A program made the translations under genes and the position numbers. Below the pieces are notes generated by a model, which made no database searches, was not told where the DNA came from, and saw only the letters and a list, made by a program, of their open reading frames with translations. A stretch of DNA of 64,000 nt from Lampris incognitus. Lineage: Eukaryota; Chordata; Actinopteri; Lampriformes; Lampridae. The DNA lies in the NCBI RefSeq assembly GCF_029633865.1, contig NC_079219.1, positions 14,797,046-14,861,045 of the forward strand, given 5' to 3'. This document shows, one piece after another, positions 45,550 to 57,665 of the stretch. Position 1 is the stretch's first letter. Every line of letters begins with the position of its first letter.

Positions 45550-46130
45550 CACACCTCTCTCTGTGTCATTACACTGTCTACATGTTGCTGCCCTGCATAA
45601 AAAATATTCAACGAACTGCATCAACTTACCAGCAAACCTGTACATGCGCACCGTTCCTCATCTTCATTTTCTCCCTCTGGCAGATATACATATTGGCCCT
45701 CTGCGAGATTGAATGGATGGCCCTCCGAGTTTCACAGACTTCCTACAAGGCCTAAAACCTTCCTCTACCAGACTTAGCTTTATCTTTAAATGGTCTCCAG
45801 TGTGCATCTAATATGAATAATCTAATATTACTGTTGAGTATAGGCTATTACTATTGCACTATGGATATTGGTGTCTACTGTTGTGCCCTCCTCCTTTCTG
45901 CACTTAAAATTTGATGCTTTTATGATGATAATCGCCTGTTATACCGATCTGTGGCAGGTTTGCCCTTTGATTCTCCTATTCACTGCACTTCACATGATAC
46001 GCTCCCTTGGCTATATGACACGATTACCGGAGCCTGTGGGTAACACTCATATTTATCTGCTAATCACCGACTTTCTTGTGCGTTACTTTGGATAAATGCA
46101 TCTGCCATATGAATAGATGTAAACAGTAGC
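45550..46130 (+). repeat. Probable LINE 3' region
   Basis: Ends with ACTTTGGATAAATGCATCTG followed by AATAGATGTAAA, like the GATAAAAGCGTCTGC...TGTAAA tails of fish LINEs. No RT sequence is present. Confidence 0.45.
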
Positions 46131-46667
46131 CATATTTGGAGAACGTTCTACAAATTAATGAATCACTGCAGTTTTGATAGGGCTACGGGTCGATGAGGCA
46201 AATAATGCACTGATATCCCAATACTTTGGTGATCTGATATATTCTAATGGCAACACTCACCTTGATATCATAGCTTGTAACCGAATTTATTCATTTTTTA
46301 TTTTTTTGGTGTATTCTAGAACGGCCATTGGATGACAAGAGGGACCGATAAGGTGAGCGATGCGGCGTTTTCTTCCTTGTAATGTGATGTGGGCCCATCT
46401 CAGGCCACAAAAATAAGCACCATCAGACTAATTATGTTTATTTCTGTTCGTTTTTGACCTGTTGTTACAGCACATGATTCTTTATAGATGCTATTCCTTT
46501 ATTAGATGGAGACGGCAGTGCTATTGCACTACACCGGATCATGACTTTGGAGCCACATATGCGGTAATCAGCCCTAGAAATAATGAGTGAGAAATGGCCA
46601 CACGCACGCACCTATTTTGGATTCTCATGTACTGTATTTGCACATCCACGCACGCGGCTCTGTCTCA

Positions 46668-46668
<1 letters not shown>

Positions 46669-46713
<45 letters not shown>
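46669..46713. repeat. CA microsatellite
   Basis: About 22 CA units. Confidence 0.95.
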
Positions 46714-46716
<3 letters not shown>

Positions 46717-48224
46717 GACAACAACGGGGAGTTAACGAGGATTTTCATTTAGCACGTCCATTAAACCTATAGTTCATATCCTCTTCTTGATTTAGCTACA
46801 AAGAGATGAGCAACCAGTAAAAATCAAAAACCTACCAGTGCTACCTACTGGTTGACAAAGGCAGCTCAGCCATAAGGTATATGCATGAATTGCAATTAAA
46901 ATAACTCACTGACAGACCTTGAGAAAACAGCTAAAAAAAAAAGAAAATAAAGTCTATTAAACAGCCTACAGAGAATTTTATTTTTTACTCTAGTCGCTGC
47001 AACACAACTACAAGTGAGCACGTGTTTTAAAGTTGACGTTATAAATATGACCATATAAATATTAGAATTTTATTTCAATCATAAACATCTATGTGTAAGA
47101 ATATATTGAGGGGACATCTACATTTATTCTAAAACCTAAGTACATATGGCATACATATACTACTGTATCGTATACGGAACACACGCAAAGTCAAAATGTC
47201 TTTGTGTGAAGGTTCTACACGTTGGATAAGGCAACAAAACAAAACAAAATTTCTATAAATATTCAAAACTATACAAACACTGGCTTATAAGAAAAAAGTC
47301 TGCTGAACTTACAATGACCTAACTTCCGGGAAGGTCTATACACGGACATACAAAAACAAAACGCGCGGTAGCGCTAACCGGCCGCTAAGAAACGGGCTAT
47401 TGATCCAGTTACTAGAAGGCTACGTAACTCAACCTTAAACCTTACTTAACGTGGCCCTAATAAGAGTCAAGAGAAGAAAAGAAAATGGGTTTATACCTAC
47501 CATGACCTCCAAACCTCCACCTCAGATACACCACTGAATGCTATAGGATAAAGGTGGTGCAGACTTGTTTTCAGGTCATTTGGGAAGCATCTCATAAACC
47601 CGCCGTTACTCACTTTCACCCACTCACGTGCGAACTGACTTCAGCTGTACCATCTGCGTGGATTTGGGGGGGGGCATCCAAAACTGTTTGTGACTGTATC
47701 TAAAAGTAATTTGTAGTTGTAAGACGTTGGAGATTTTGTATTTTTTCCCAATAACATAATGATTCACAATTACAAAACCAAGCCTCTTTTTCATTCACGA
47801 CTACCACTATTCTCTCTTACCCCCCCCCATATTGTCACGTTGTGTTGCCCGTGGAGGTAGGATTTCACAGAAACTACCAACAGAGGTGCAGTACTTGACT
47901 ATCGCCTTGAACATAGCCAAACAAACGAGTATATTGATTAAAGTTTAGCTAAGGTGTTTCTGATGTGTCATCTTAATATTCTGGGTTGTCAGTTATCCAA
48001 AACTTTTTTTCCCAGATGAGCAAACCTCAGTCCCGTTCACACCGTCGATGTTGAGTGTCCAGGCATGATATCGTGTGAATATGTAGCGTTAGCTCCTTAG
48101 TTGAAAATGTCCAGTCAACACTATAGGCCTGCTCACAATAACGAACTCAAGACAACGATCCTGTCCACAACACAGCCATCCAAGTTGTGCTTCGCATCTT
48201 ACGACACTGTGCATCTCCGTTTGA
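46714..48224 (-). other. Probable TMEM158 3' UTR and flank
   Basis: AT-rich sequence with no other gene follows the TMEM158 stop on the minus strand. TMEM158 in mammals also has a sizeable 3' UTR. The true end was not located. Confidence 0.35.
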
Positions 48225-48923
48225 TTATCTCGGCCGCCTCTGCTCCATCCCATTAGGCAGAAATCCTGCAATGATAGGGACCGGCCATATGAGAGCAGCA
48301 ACACTCCACACAATGATGACCAAAGTCATGAAACAAGCCACAAGTGTCGACTCGATGGGTTTCCGGTTGAGCCTCCAACTTTTGTCCCCCTTCAACTCGT
48401 CAAGGCTGAAGTCGACACAGCAGAAACTGATGGGGTCTCCCGTCTGCTGGCCCCTCGACCTGCCTTGGCCGAACCTCCTGTACCGGGAGAGCCCGCAGCC
48501 AACACACAGCCTCAACTCCTGCTGACCGCTGTTGACTCCGAGGTGCTCGATGATGACGGGCGAGATCGCCCTGTTGAAGGAAGCGGAGAAGAAAGCCCTG
48601 CCGTGGTTGTTGGTGGTGTAGAGGAGCACGTCGCACTGGAAGCCGAAGTTGCTGTCCCAGCGCGCCACCAGCGAGGTGGGCAAGAGTCTATGGACGCTGA
48701 CGTTGCACTGCGCGAGAGTCTGGAGCGACGCGTCGGACGAGGCTTCGCCCTCGTCCACGGATCTCTTCGAATACCGCACGTCCACCTCCAGGTTGGCCAG
48801 GAAGCGGTTGGTGGAGTTGATGGGCGGCAGGAGCAAGTCCTCGTCGCTCCAGCCATGGCATCGCTGGAGAAGTCCGGCCACCGTGGTCAGAGCCAAGAGG
48901 AGAGTCGGGGAGTTGTTCAGCAT
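48225..48923 (-). CDS. tmem158: TMEM158 (Ras-induced senescence protein 1), single exon
   Basis: An intronless frame from ATG at 48923 (context GCCATGC) to a stop at 48225 gives 232 residues; human TMEM158 is about 300, the difference being Ala/Pro-rich inserts. Residues 1-22 are a signal peptide (LLLALTTVAGLLQRCHG). The ectodomain has conserved cysteines: CNVSVHRLLPTSLVARW, GFQCDVLLYTTNNHGRAFF, LRLCVGCG and FCCVDFSLDELKGD. The C-terminal part (WRLNRKPIESTLVACFMTLV then IVWSVAALIWPVPIIAGFLP) is nearly identical to mammals and contains the membrane helix. The protein ends EQRRPR, lacking the mammalian Ala-rich tail. Sequence upstream of the ATG stays open to a GTG but lacks an ATG. The function is poorly known: induced by Ras and linked to senescence, and a proposed receptor-like membrane protein. 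Confidence 0.95.
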   Translation of the reverse strand: MLNNSPTLLLALTTVAGLLQRCHGWSDEDLLLPPINSTNRFLANLEVDVRYSKRSVDEGEASSDASLQTLAQCNVSVHRLLPTSLVARWDSNFGFQCDVLLYTTNNHGRAFFSASFNRAISPVIIEHLGVNSGQQELRLCVGCGLSRYRRFGQGRSRGQQTGDPISFCCVDFSLDELKGDKSWRLNRKPIESTLVACFMTLVIIVWSVAALIWPVPIIAGFLPNGMEQRRPR

Positions 48924-50126
48924 GGCACAGGGCGCGTCTCTCCCGTTCGCATGGTGGGTTTTCCGAGGGGGATGGTAGGCGATGCACACCGCGTATGGTG
49001 TTTGAAAATACCCGTCACCTCGCCAGTGAATAATAAAAAAAGAAAGAAAGAAAGAAAAATCAGCCACTATGTCCGGTCGGAGAGATTAAAAATCCCCCCC
49101 CCCCACCTTATCCAGCCGTTATGGAAACGTCAGATGCCAATCATACGCGCACTCCCCCCTCCCCTCCCTCGGTGTTTTTCCTCGCTACAAAGTAACAGAC
49201 TTGTTTTTCCCACATTCTCGCTTCTCGGGAGATGGAGGTTGTAGGTACCATTCCCTCTGCCGTTGACTTCAGGAGCATCGCTGTGCATCACCTCCCCCCT
49301 CCCTTCCCTTCCCTCCCCTCCTCTCCGCTCCGCTTGTCTATTCAGGTGTGATGAACGCTCGGAGTGGTGGGCAGTGATGAGGCACCTGCGCGGAGACACG
49401 CCAGTTTCCCCCTACTGGGTGCTGCGCAGCTCCACTTTCCAAGGCTCAGGTCGAGGTTCCCAGACAAACAAAGATATTTTGTCATTTTAGGAAATGTCCA
49501 ATCCGGATGCAGCACACAACATGCTCATCTCATACTGGGTCTGTTTTTTTTGGGGGGGGGGTGTAGTTACATTTGAGCTTTGATCAAGACATTTTTTTCA
49601 AGCTCAAGTTGAACAGCATTACAGTAAGTGACAAACAGGAATTTTAAAATGCAATAAAAAAAGCATGGGGGGTAGAAGGGGGCTTTGGCGAGTTCCTTAA
49701 AGTCGCAGTCACAGAGACGGTTGATCACAGTAACCTAACAAAAAAATCCTTTCTGATAGGCCACAGTGAATTATGAGTCCCCAGTTGGGAATATATAAGG
49801 AGGCCGTTTTGGATGGAGCTGTACAGGGAGTTGCGGTACCCCTCGCGCCTGACCCTTTAAGCATCTTAATGTATTTCTTCACAATTGTTTCTGTCCAGCA
49901 GATTCATGATTGGCTCTTCAGCACCACACACACACACCCCCCCATCACCCACCACCCAGATTTAAATTTTAACCAAATGATTTTATTGCATAAACAATAT
50001 GATGGAGAGATAATTAAAATGGCGATTTGTCAAATTCCAGTGGCACACGATAGACCTTACCGAGATTCCAAATACTTTTGGAAAATATAAAACATGACCT
50101 TCCACCCTAATTCTTTTTTCTTACAT
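48924..50126. other. TMEM158 upstream region
   Basis: Contains an AAAG-rich run (49034-49057), C/T-rich tracts (49150-49330) and a G-run near 49552. No TATA box or other element was identified with confidence; a TATATAAG at about 49793 is the only candidate on the plus strand and has no gene behind it. Confidence 0.35.
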
Positions 50127-50138
50127 TGCAGTTGACAA

Positions 50139-50278
50139 TCCATCCATTCCACCCATTATCCAGACTGCTTATCCTAGTCAGGCTCATGGGGATGCTGGAG
50201 CCTATCCTAGCAGTCAGTTGGGCAGCAGCCGGGGAGACACCCTGGACAGGCTGCCAGACCATCACAGGACAATTGATA
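50139..50278 (-). repeat. Family-B SINE, 5'-truncated, with perfect target-site duplication
   Basis: Only the 3' third of the element is present (plus-strand CCATCCATTCC ... GCTTATCCTAGTCAGG ... GGAGACACCCTGGACAGG). It is flanked by a perfect 12-bp duplication TGCAGTTGACAA at 50127-50138 and 50279-50290. Confidence 0.88.
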
Positions 50279-50290
50279 TGCAGTTGACAA

Positions 50291-51723
50291 GACTCATAAA
50301 AATCCTGTCGTCCGTGGGCTAAATCTAAGACGACTGCATGTGACCATAAAAGACAATAATATAGGGTCTGTTGCTGGACTTTGGCTGTGATTGAAACGTC
50401 TGGATGTGCAGTAGTTTCAGTGTGAAATACCCAGCTGTGGGTGATGGATTATGGATGACCAATTCACTGGATATGGCTAATCACAAACAACCCCAGTGCA
50501 CAAAAGGGGGGTTCTTTGGTCCTGGTGTCATGGAGTCAGAATCCACACGTTATTCGCCAACTTTTCTCGTGTTATAATTGTGTGTGCTGACCGCTCTCAC
50601 TTTGTTTCAATTAGATCACACGGAGATGTCTTTAGATTCTCCATCACTGCAGAGCAGACTCCAACTGCCACAACATTTCTCCCCCCCCCCCTTGTGTTTC
50701 ATTACTCATCACTTTGCATCCTCTATATGGTATTTAGTATTGGGAGCTCATCATAAAATCCTAAAACCATTCCAGAGAACAATTAATAAACAAATTAGTA
50801 ATGATATTCATTAATTAAGAATTAGATTTTTTATTGCATGTTAACCTGTCCAATGGACTGTGTATTATTTTTAACTGTATTGCCCAACACTTGCAGCTGT
50901 TTCACAAGGGCACAATGCGTGGTCAGGGGTATCTGGCCACATAAATAAATATCTGCCTGTACTGTGTTCAGACTGCAGGGATATTGTACACAGCGTGTTT
51001 GGTCTGTGTGACATTGGGTTGTTGCTGTGTTTGATGCTGAAACAATAGACGCCCCCCCTCCCCTTTTTGTTTTGAGTGCAACGCTCTTGCAAACAGCGAA
51101 TATGATTGCGATTGCAGCTGGGGACACAGATGCAATGTGGTTCATCAGAAATGTGTGAGGTTGTAATGAAAGTTTGCACATCATAGCAGCGCACTCGGCC
51201 TTTTTTCCCCCCGACACAACTGACCCCTCACACGGCCAGTAGCACCGTCCCCCTGTTTGCGTGGAGTTAATGAGGTGACGCTCACACATATCACTGTCTG
51301 CAGGAATAAGAGCCCTGTTGTCAGGAAAAACTATTGCGAGGGCAGGACTCTTGTCTTTTGCCTGTCATGAGTGCCTCGTAGTCTAATCTGCAGACTGTCA
51401 TACACAGAAACAACCTGTTCCCCTGTTTTCATCGTACACCAAAATGAGCTGCAAAATGAGCCCATAATGTGCACGTAACTGATGCGCACTTGTTTTCCTT
51501 TTAATAGCTCTGCCATAATTAATTAGCCTTGTAGACCCCATACACTTAGATAAGGAAAACAATCACTATTTGTCAATGCAACAAAAATTGTCCTTGCATC
51601 CTTAATGCCCGGCTGGATTGTAAGTTAGCAGATGGAATGACTTTATTTTAGGACATTTGTTTTGCTTTTTAGTTTTTAGCAATACATTACAACAATCATA
51701 TGCACACACACACACACACACAC

Positions 51724-51775
<52 letters not shown>

Positions 51776-53206
51776 GTATATATGTATTTGTCACAGCATG
51801 GAAAGTTATCATCTGACTCAGGTAATTGACCTGCAGCAGAATAGTGATCTCTCATTCTCTCTCATCTCTGCCCGGGTGTATGAGTGGCACAGATGTATTG
51901 TTTTCCCTCTGTGCTGTCTAAACGGGGTAATTTGCCCCCGGAGGACTGCCTCCATGTATTTGATGTGAGGACCATCTGAAATGAAAGACACTGCTTGCGT
52001 TTGGCCTCAATTTGCATCTGAAAGCCCCCTTTCCTCCCTCGCATATTTTTTTCTAATTATCAAAGCCAATTAGGCCCAATTTTTATGGTAAAAACAGACT
52101 TTATTTTCTATCTTTCTACACAGTCAGACATCTCACTGGTAAACGCAGACACACTCCCACACGTTTCCGTGCTGGTGCCTCCCCATCAGATATGAACCTG
52201 ACAATGTACTGGCGAGCAGAGCAAAAAAAAAAAAAAAATGTAAATGACTTTCTTGTTCATTAATTATGCTATAAAAATGTAAATTGCTTCTCTGCCAAAA
52301 ATGCAAATGGGACAAAGATAAAAGTCTCTTGTGCCAAAGGAGAATGTATAAAAGATTCATTTTTGCAAAATGTGTCTCTTTGTGCAGGAAACCCAAATGG
52401 AGACCTGTTCGGGGCATCCGGCTGGCCTCTATCAACTCGATGCTACAGAGCAGACACTATTAGAATGACCCGCTAGCTCGTATGGACAACGAGCTTAATT
52501 AGAGATTGAGGATCGGGTGAATGTGTTGTCATTGTCTCCATGTTCACTGCTCTCTTAAATGTGACCCTTGTTAACCCCCACTGCCTGACTTTGATTGCCC
52601 TTTTCATGCCATCAATGACAAGGTTGCGCATCATGACCCAGGTAATTTACCGAACATTGACATTCTGGCAAGTTAAGTCTCATCACTTTCACCGATGGGG
52701 AAATATACAGTATGCATGTGGTCTCTGTAATTCTTAATAGTAGTACTAATAGTAGAGTAGTAGTGGTAGTAGTTGTAGTGACAGAGTTCACATTAGTACT
52801 TATCCATGCACCTTGTTTTAGCACCTTTTAACATATAGGCCTATTTTATAATTGGATAATGACTGGGATAGTTTTACTAGGTTGGACAATCCTCAGACCC
52901 TAAAATAGGGGAGGGTTAATTTGATGTGCACAGCCTTGGGAAATGTAAGAGTTGCTTTTTGTCCCATTTGTTCTATTGTGCTGAATTGCATACTTTTAAT
53001 TACTGTCGACATAGATGGCGTGTACCTCCTGCACTGTCTCAGTGACATAAATGATGCAGACCTAGTGGGGATAGACCTGACATAACCTCAGCTATATTCA
53101 CCACACCCCTCAATCTTTAATGTTACATTCGGGATCACCCCTTCATCGGAAATAGTGCACAACAGGCTGCAAGTACAAATACAGATGAGGCCTTGTTTAA
53201 TGAGAA
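50291..53206. other. Long gene-free stretch with possible conserved non-coding DNA
   Basis: No exons recognised. Contains a CA/TA microsatellite (51702-51784). The parts 51790-52090 and 52240-52660 are non-repetitive and carry many developmental-factor-like sites: TAATTATCAAAGCCAATTAG near 52055-52075, octamer ATGCAAAT near 52300, and TTCATTAATTATGC near 52255. Enhancer function is inference only. Confidence 0.3.
51702..51784. repeat. CA/TA microsatellite
   Basis: About ten CA units, then about 25 TA units with TATG interruptions. Confidence 0.9.
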
Positions 53207-53275
53207 AATAGGCTCCAGCATCCCCGCGACCCTGAGAGCAGGATAAGCGGTTTGGATGATGGATGGATGGATAGA
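53207..53275 (+). repeat. Family-B SINE 3' tail
   Basis: ATAGGCTCCAGCATCCCCGC, AGCAGGATAAGCGGTTTGG and a (GGAT)n tail; the rest of the element is absent. Confidence 0.7.
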
Positions 53276-54006
53276 TACTTGGAAAACATTTGTATCATAA
53301 AATCCTTTCTGTAACTGTTACTGTATGAAGGTCAATGTTAACCTCCATTGAGTAAATCAAAATTGCTATCATATATTGATTTGGTTCATAGTCAAGTGGA
53401 ACACATATTATATAGATAGATACATAATGCTGTATACAGTCAAAATAATGTCATATTTTACTGAGTGCAATATTCTAGACGTGAATACTCTATAATGTGA
53501 ATACTTTAGTTATAGAGTATTTCATTGCAATTACGCAAAAAGGCATTTACTTGCATTACTTTTTCTTGCAAACCCGGAGATCCAGTATATCAATATTCAT
53601 AGAGCTCTGACATCACTTACTTACTTTTTATGTTATTTGTGATATATTTACTCATATCTTTGCTAAATTTTGTATTTGGGTTGGACAGTGGGTCCAGCAT
53701 ATCTGGTAAAGGTCTAAAAATGATACACTATGACCAAACTAGATTCACTATGGTGAAATTAGACAACAGCTTAGATGAAATAAAAGTACTCAAGCCACCC
53801 AAGTCACACTACAATTTAGTTGTATTAATTACAAACAAGTCCCTTTGTCAGCCTAGATAAGTAAGAGCAGCATAGTGCAACAAAGACACCTATGTCAGAA
53901 TGTTGTTTATTGACTCTATAGCTCTGCGTTTAATACCATTGTACCATTTAAATTGGTATTAATGCTTAGGGACCTTGGTCTTTGTAATTCCATCTGTAAG
54001 TGGTTA

Positions 54007-57000
54007 TACACCGATCAGCCAAAACATTAAAATCACTGAGAGGTAAGTGAATAACATTGATTATCTCATTACAATGGCACCTGTCAAGGGGTGGGATATA
54101 TTAGGCAGCAAGTGAACAGTCAGTTCTCGTTGATGTGTTGGAAGCAGGAAAAATGGGCGAGCATAAGGATGTGAGCGACTTTGCCAAGGGCCAAATTGTG
54201 ATGGCTAGACGACTGGGTCAGAGCATCTCCAAAACGGCAGGTCTTGTGGGGTGTTCCCAGTATGCAGTGGTCAGTACCTATTAAAAGTGGTCCAAGGAAG
54301 GACAACTGGTGAACAGGCAACAGGGTCATGGGTGCCCAAGGCTCACTGATGTGCATGGGGAGCAAAAGCTAGGCTGTCTAGTCCGATCCCACAGAAGAGC
54401 TACTGTAGCTCAAATTGCTGAAAAAGTTAATGTTTGCTATGATAGACATGTGTCAGAACACACAGTGCATCACAGCTTGCTTCATATGGGGCTGCATAGC
54501 TTCAGATCAGTCAGAGTGCTCATGATGACCCCTGTCCACCACCGAAAGCACCTACAATGGGCATGTGAGCGACAGAACTGGACTACGGAGCAATAGAAGA
54601 GGGTGACCTGGTCTGATGAACCACATTTTCTTTTACCATGTGGATGGCCGGGTGTGTGTTCGTCGTTTACCTAGGGGAGAGATGGCACCAGGATGCACTA
54701 TGGGAAGAAGGCAAGCCGGTGGAAGCAGTGTGATGCTCTGGGCAATGTTCTTGCTGGGAAACCTTGGGTCCTGGTATTCATGTGGCTGTTATTTTTGACA
54801 CATGACACCTACCTAAACATCGTTACTAACCAGGTAAACCCCTTCATGGCAACGGTATTCCCTGATGGCCGTGGCCTCTTTCAGCAGGATAATACGCCAT
54901 CCCACACTACAAAAATTGTTCAGAAATGGTTTGAGGAATGTGACAAAGAGTGGCGAGGTGTTGCCTTGGCCTCCAAATTCCCCAGATCTCAATCCGATCG
55001 AGCATCTGTGAGATGTGCTGGAAAAACAAGTCTGATCGATGGGGGGCCCACCTCACAACTTAAAGGACTGAATCAGAATCATGTTTATTGGCCGTGTAGG
55101 TTTGCACATACATTGAATTTGACCCCAGTTCCGTGGCTCTCTCAGTGTACTTAACATAGGATAACAACACAACAATCTTCAGATATATACACAAGGATTG
55201 ACTATATACAAGTGACATAAGAGGTGATAAAGTGCAGTGGTTCGCAGAATATATCAGAGATGCTGAAATAAATGTTAGCAGGTTACTTACATACATGCCT
55301 GAGGTAGATGGACATGACAGAACATACCAGTATACATACAATGTACAGTTCGGTATGGTTGGATTTATTTGGCAGTGTTAAGCGTTCATTTGAATGTCAG
55401 CCCACGGAAAGAAACTGTTTTTATATCTGGTTGTTTTGGCGTATAGTGCTCTGTAGCGCCTACCAGAGGGGAGGAGTTGGAACAGGTTGTGCCCAGGGTG
55501 TGATGGGTCTGCAGTGATGTTGCCTGCCCGTTTCCTGACTCTGGAGGTGTATAAGTCCTGAATGGAGGGCAGATTGACACCAATGATTTTCTCTGCAGAC
55601 TTAACTGTCCATTGTAGTCTGTCCCTGTCCTGTTTGGTGTCCAGTCCAAACCAGACAGTGATAGATGTGCAGAGGACAGACTGGATTATTGCAGTGTAGA
55701 ACTGAATCGACAGTTCCTGAGACAGGTTGAACTTCTTGAGCTGGCGGAGAAAGTACATCCTCTGCTGGGCCTTTTTGATGATTGTGTCTATGTTGGATGC
55801 CCACCTTAGGTCCTGGGAGATTGTTGAACCCAGAAATCTGTAGGTTTTCACCGTAGACACGGTGTATGGTGGAGGGGGCAGTGTTGGGGGGCTCCTCCTG
55901 AAGTCCACTGTCATTTCCACTATTTTGAGCATGTTCAGCTCCAGGTTATTATGGCCGCACCAGAGGGCCAGCTGTTCAACCTCCCGTCTATATATGCAGA
56001 CTTGTCACCATCCTGGATAAGGCCAATGATGGTTGTGTTGTCTGCAAACTTCAGGAGTTTAACAGACGGGTCACCTGAGGTGCAGTAATTTGTGCAGAAG
56101 GAGAAGAATAAAGGGGAGAGCACACGTCCCTGGGGGGTGCCAGTGCTGATTGTCCGGGTGCTGGATGTGATTTTCCCCAGCCTCACTGGCTGCCTCCTGT
56201 CTGTCAGGAAGCTTTTAATCCACTGGCAGATGGGGGCTGGTACAGTGAGATGACTGAGTTTAGAGTGGAGGATATCTGGGACGATGGTGTTGAACGCTGA
56301 GCTGAAGTCCACAAACAGGACTCTTGCATATGTCCCTGGGGAGTTGAGGTGTTGGGAGATGTAGTGCAATCCTGTGTTGCCTGCATCCTCCACTGACCTG
56401 TTTGCTTGATGGCGAACTGCTGGGGGTCGAACAAGGGGCCTGTGATTTCCTTAAGGTGGGCCAATACCAGTCTCTAGAAGGATTTCATGACCCTAGACGT
56501 TAGGGCCTGTAGTAATTTAATCCTGTGATACGGGGTTTCTTGGGGACCGGGACGATAGTGGAGCTCTTGAAGCAGGAGGGGACTTCACACAGCTCCAGTG
56601 ATCTGTTGAAGATCAGTATGAAAGTGGGGACCAGCTGGTCAGCACAGACTTTCAGACAGGAGGGTGACACGCCATCTGGGCCCAGTGCCTTCCTGGTCTT
56701 CTGTCTTTGGAAGAGCTGGCACGGGTCCTCAACATAGATCCTGAGTGTAGGTGGGGGTTCGGTGGGGAGGGGAGAGTGGCTGGCAGGGAATGCAGTTGGT
56801 TGTGTGTTGTGGCTGGTGAGGGGTGTGAAAGTTCGCCTTTCAAACTTGCAGTAAAGGATAAAGGATCTGCTGCTAACATCTTGGTGCCAGATATCAGAAG
56901 ACACCTTCAGAGGTCTTGTGGAGTTCATGCTTCGACAGGTCAGAGCTATTTTGGTGGCACGAGGGGGACTTACACAATATTAAGCAGGGGTTTTAATGTT

Positions 57001-57016
57001 TTGGCTGATCGGTGTA
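54007..57016 (+). mobile_element. Tc1-type DNA transposon, non-functional, containing a LINE
   Basis: Terminal inverted repeats CACCGATCAGCCAAAACATT are flanked by TA (54007-54008 and 57015-57016). The transposase (from about 54152) shows the paired helix-turn-helix ([20 protein letters not shown]), RRATVAQIAEKVNV, and the catalytic region around HYGKKASRWKQCDALGNVLA and FQQDNTPSHT; the last Asp/Glu block near SRSQSDRASVRCAG is shifted out of frame. Several stops and shifts are present (for example TAA in GTACCTATTAAAAG and TAG after TTEQ). The interior is broken by a LINE at 55069-56851; without it the element would be about 1.2 kb. Confidence 0.92.
55069..56851 (-). mobile_element. LINE inserted in the Tc1 element
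   Basis: Minus-strand ORFs give [40 protein letters not shown], the FADN catalytic block in KLLKFADNTTIIGL, then TYRFLGSTISQDLRWASNID and HPGHNLFQLLPSGRRYRALY. The 3' end at 55070 reads GATTCTGATTC on the minus strand. An imperfect short duplication TAAAGGA(C/T) lies at 55061-55068 and 56852-56859. It is 5'-truncated with few frame breaks. Same family as 21093-22153 and 10858-10980. Confidence 0.88.
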
Positions 57017-57339
57017 TGAATTTCAGACAGGCAGACTCCAGACAGTGAGAGCAGGTACCAGCTACTCATCTAGCATAGCTCTCAACCAACACAGGAGTGC
57101 CACGGGGTTGTGGCCTTAGTCCCTTATTCTACAGTCTGTTCACACATGACTGTGTTGCCAAATATCATAGCAGCATAGTGAAATTTGCAGATGACACCAC
57201 AGTAACTGGATTGATAAATGACAACAATTAAGATGCCTATAGGAAGGAGGGGAGGGACCTATCCATATGGTGTCAAGATAACAAGTCCAAAATGGTTCAG
57301 ACACAAGTTTACATCAACAGTGTCCCTTTAGTCAACATT

Positions 57340-57665
57340 GTATTCTTACAACAAATTGTATTCTTACGATGAATTTGTTCTCTGCATTTAACCCATCCTA
57401 TTGTATAGGAGCAGTGGGCAGCTGCAGCACCCGGGGACCAACTCCAGTTCTTCTTTCCATTGCCTTGGTCAGGGGGCACAGACAGGAGTATTAACCCTAA
57501 TGTGCATGTCTTCTTGATGGTGGGAGGAAACCAGAGCACCCAGAGGAAACCCACGCAGACATGAGGAGAACATGCAAACGCCACACAGAAAGGACCTGGG
57601 ACGGCCTGGGGTTCGAACCCAGGGCCTTCTTGCTGTGAGGCAACAGTGCTAACCACTGGGCCAAG
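57340..57665 (-). repeat. Family-B SINE variant inserted in the outer LINE
   Basis: The head complement TGTGAGGCAACAGTGCTAAC is at the right end; the core complement CATGCAAACGCCACACAGAA and the variant 3' region GGAGCAGTGGGCAGCTGCAG lie to its left. It interrupts the outer LINE between its RT and C-terminal segments. The tail form equals 20668-20945. Confidence 0.75.

Noticed and set aside
48924-49067. N-terminal extension of TMEM158 by 48 residues
   Set aside because: It would start at GTG and would bury the obvious signal peptide.
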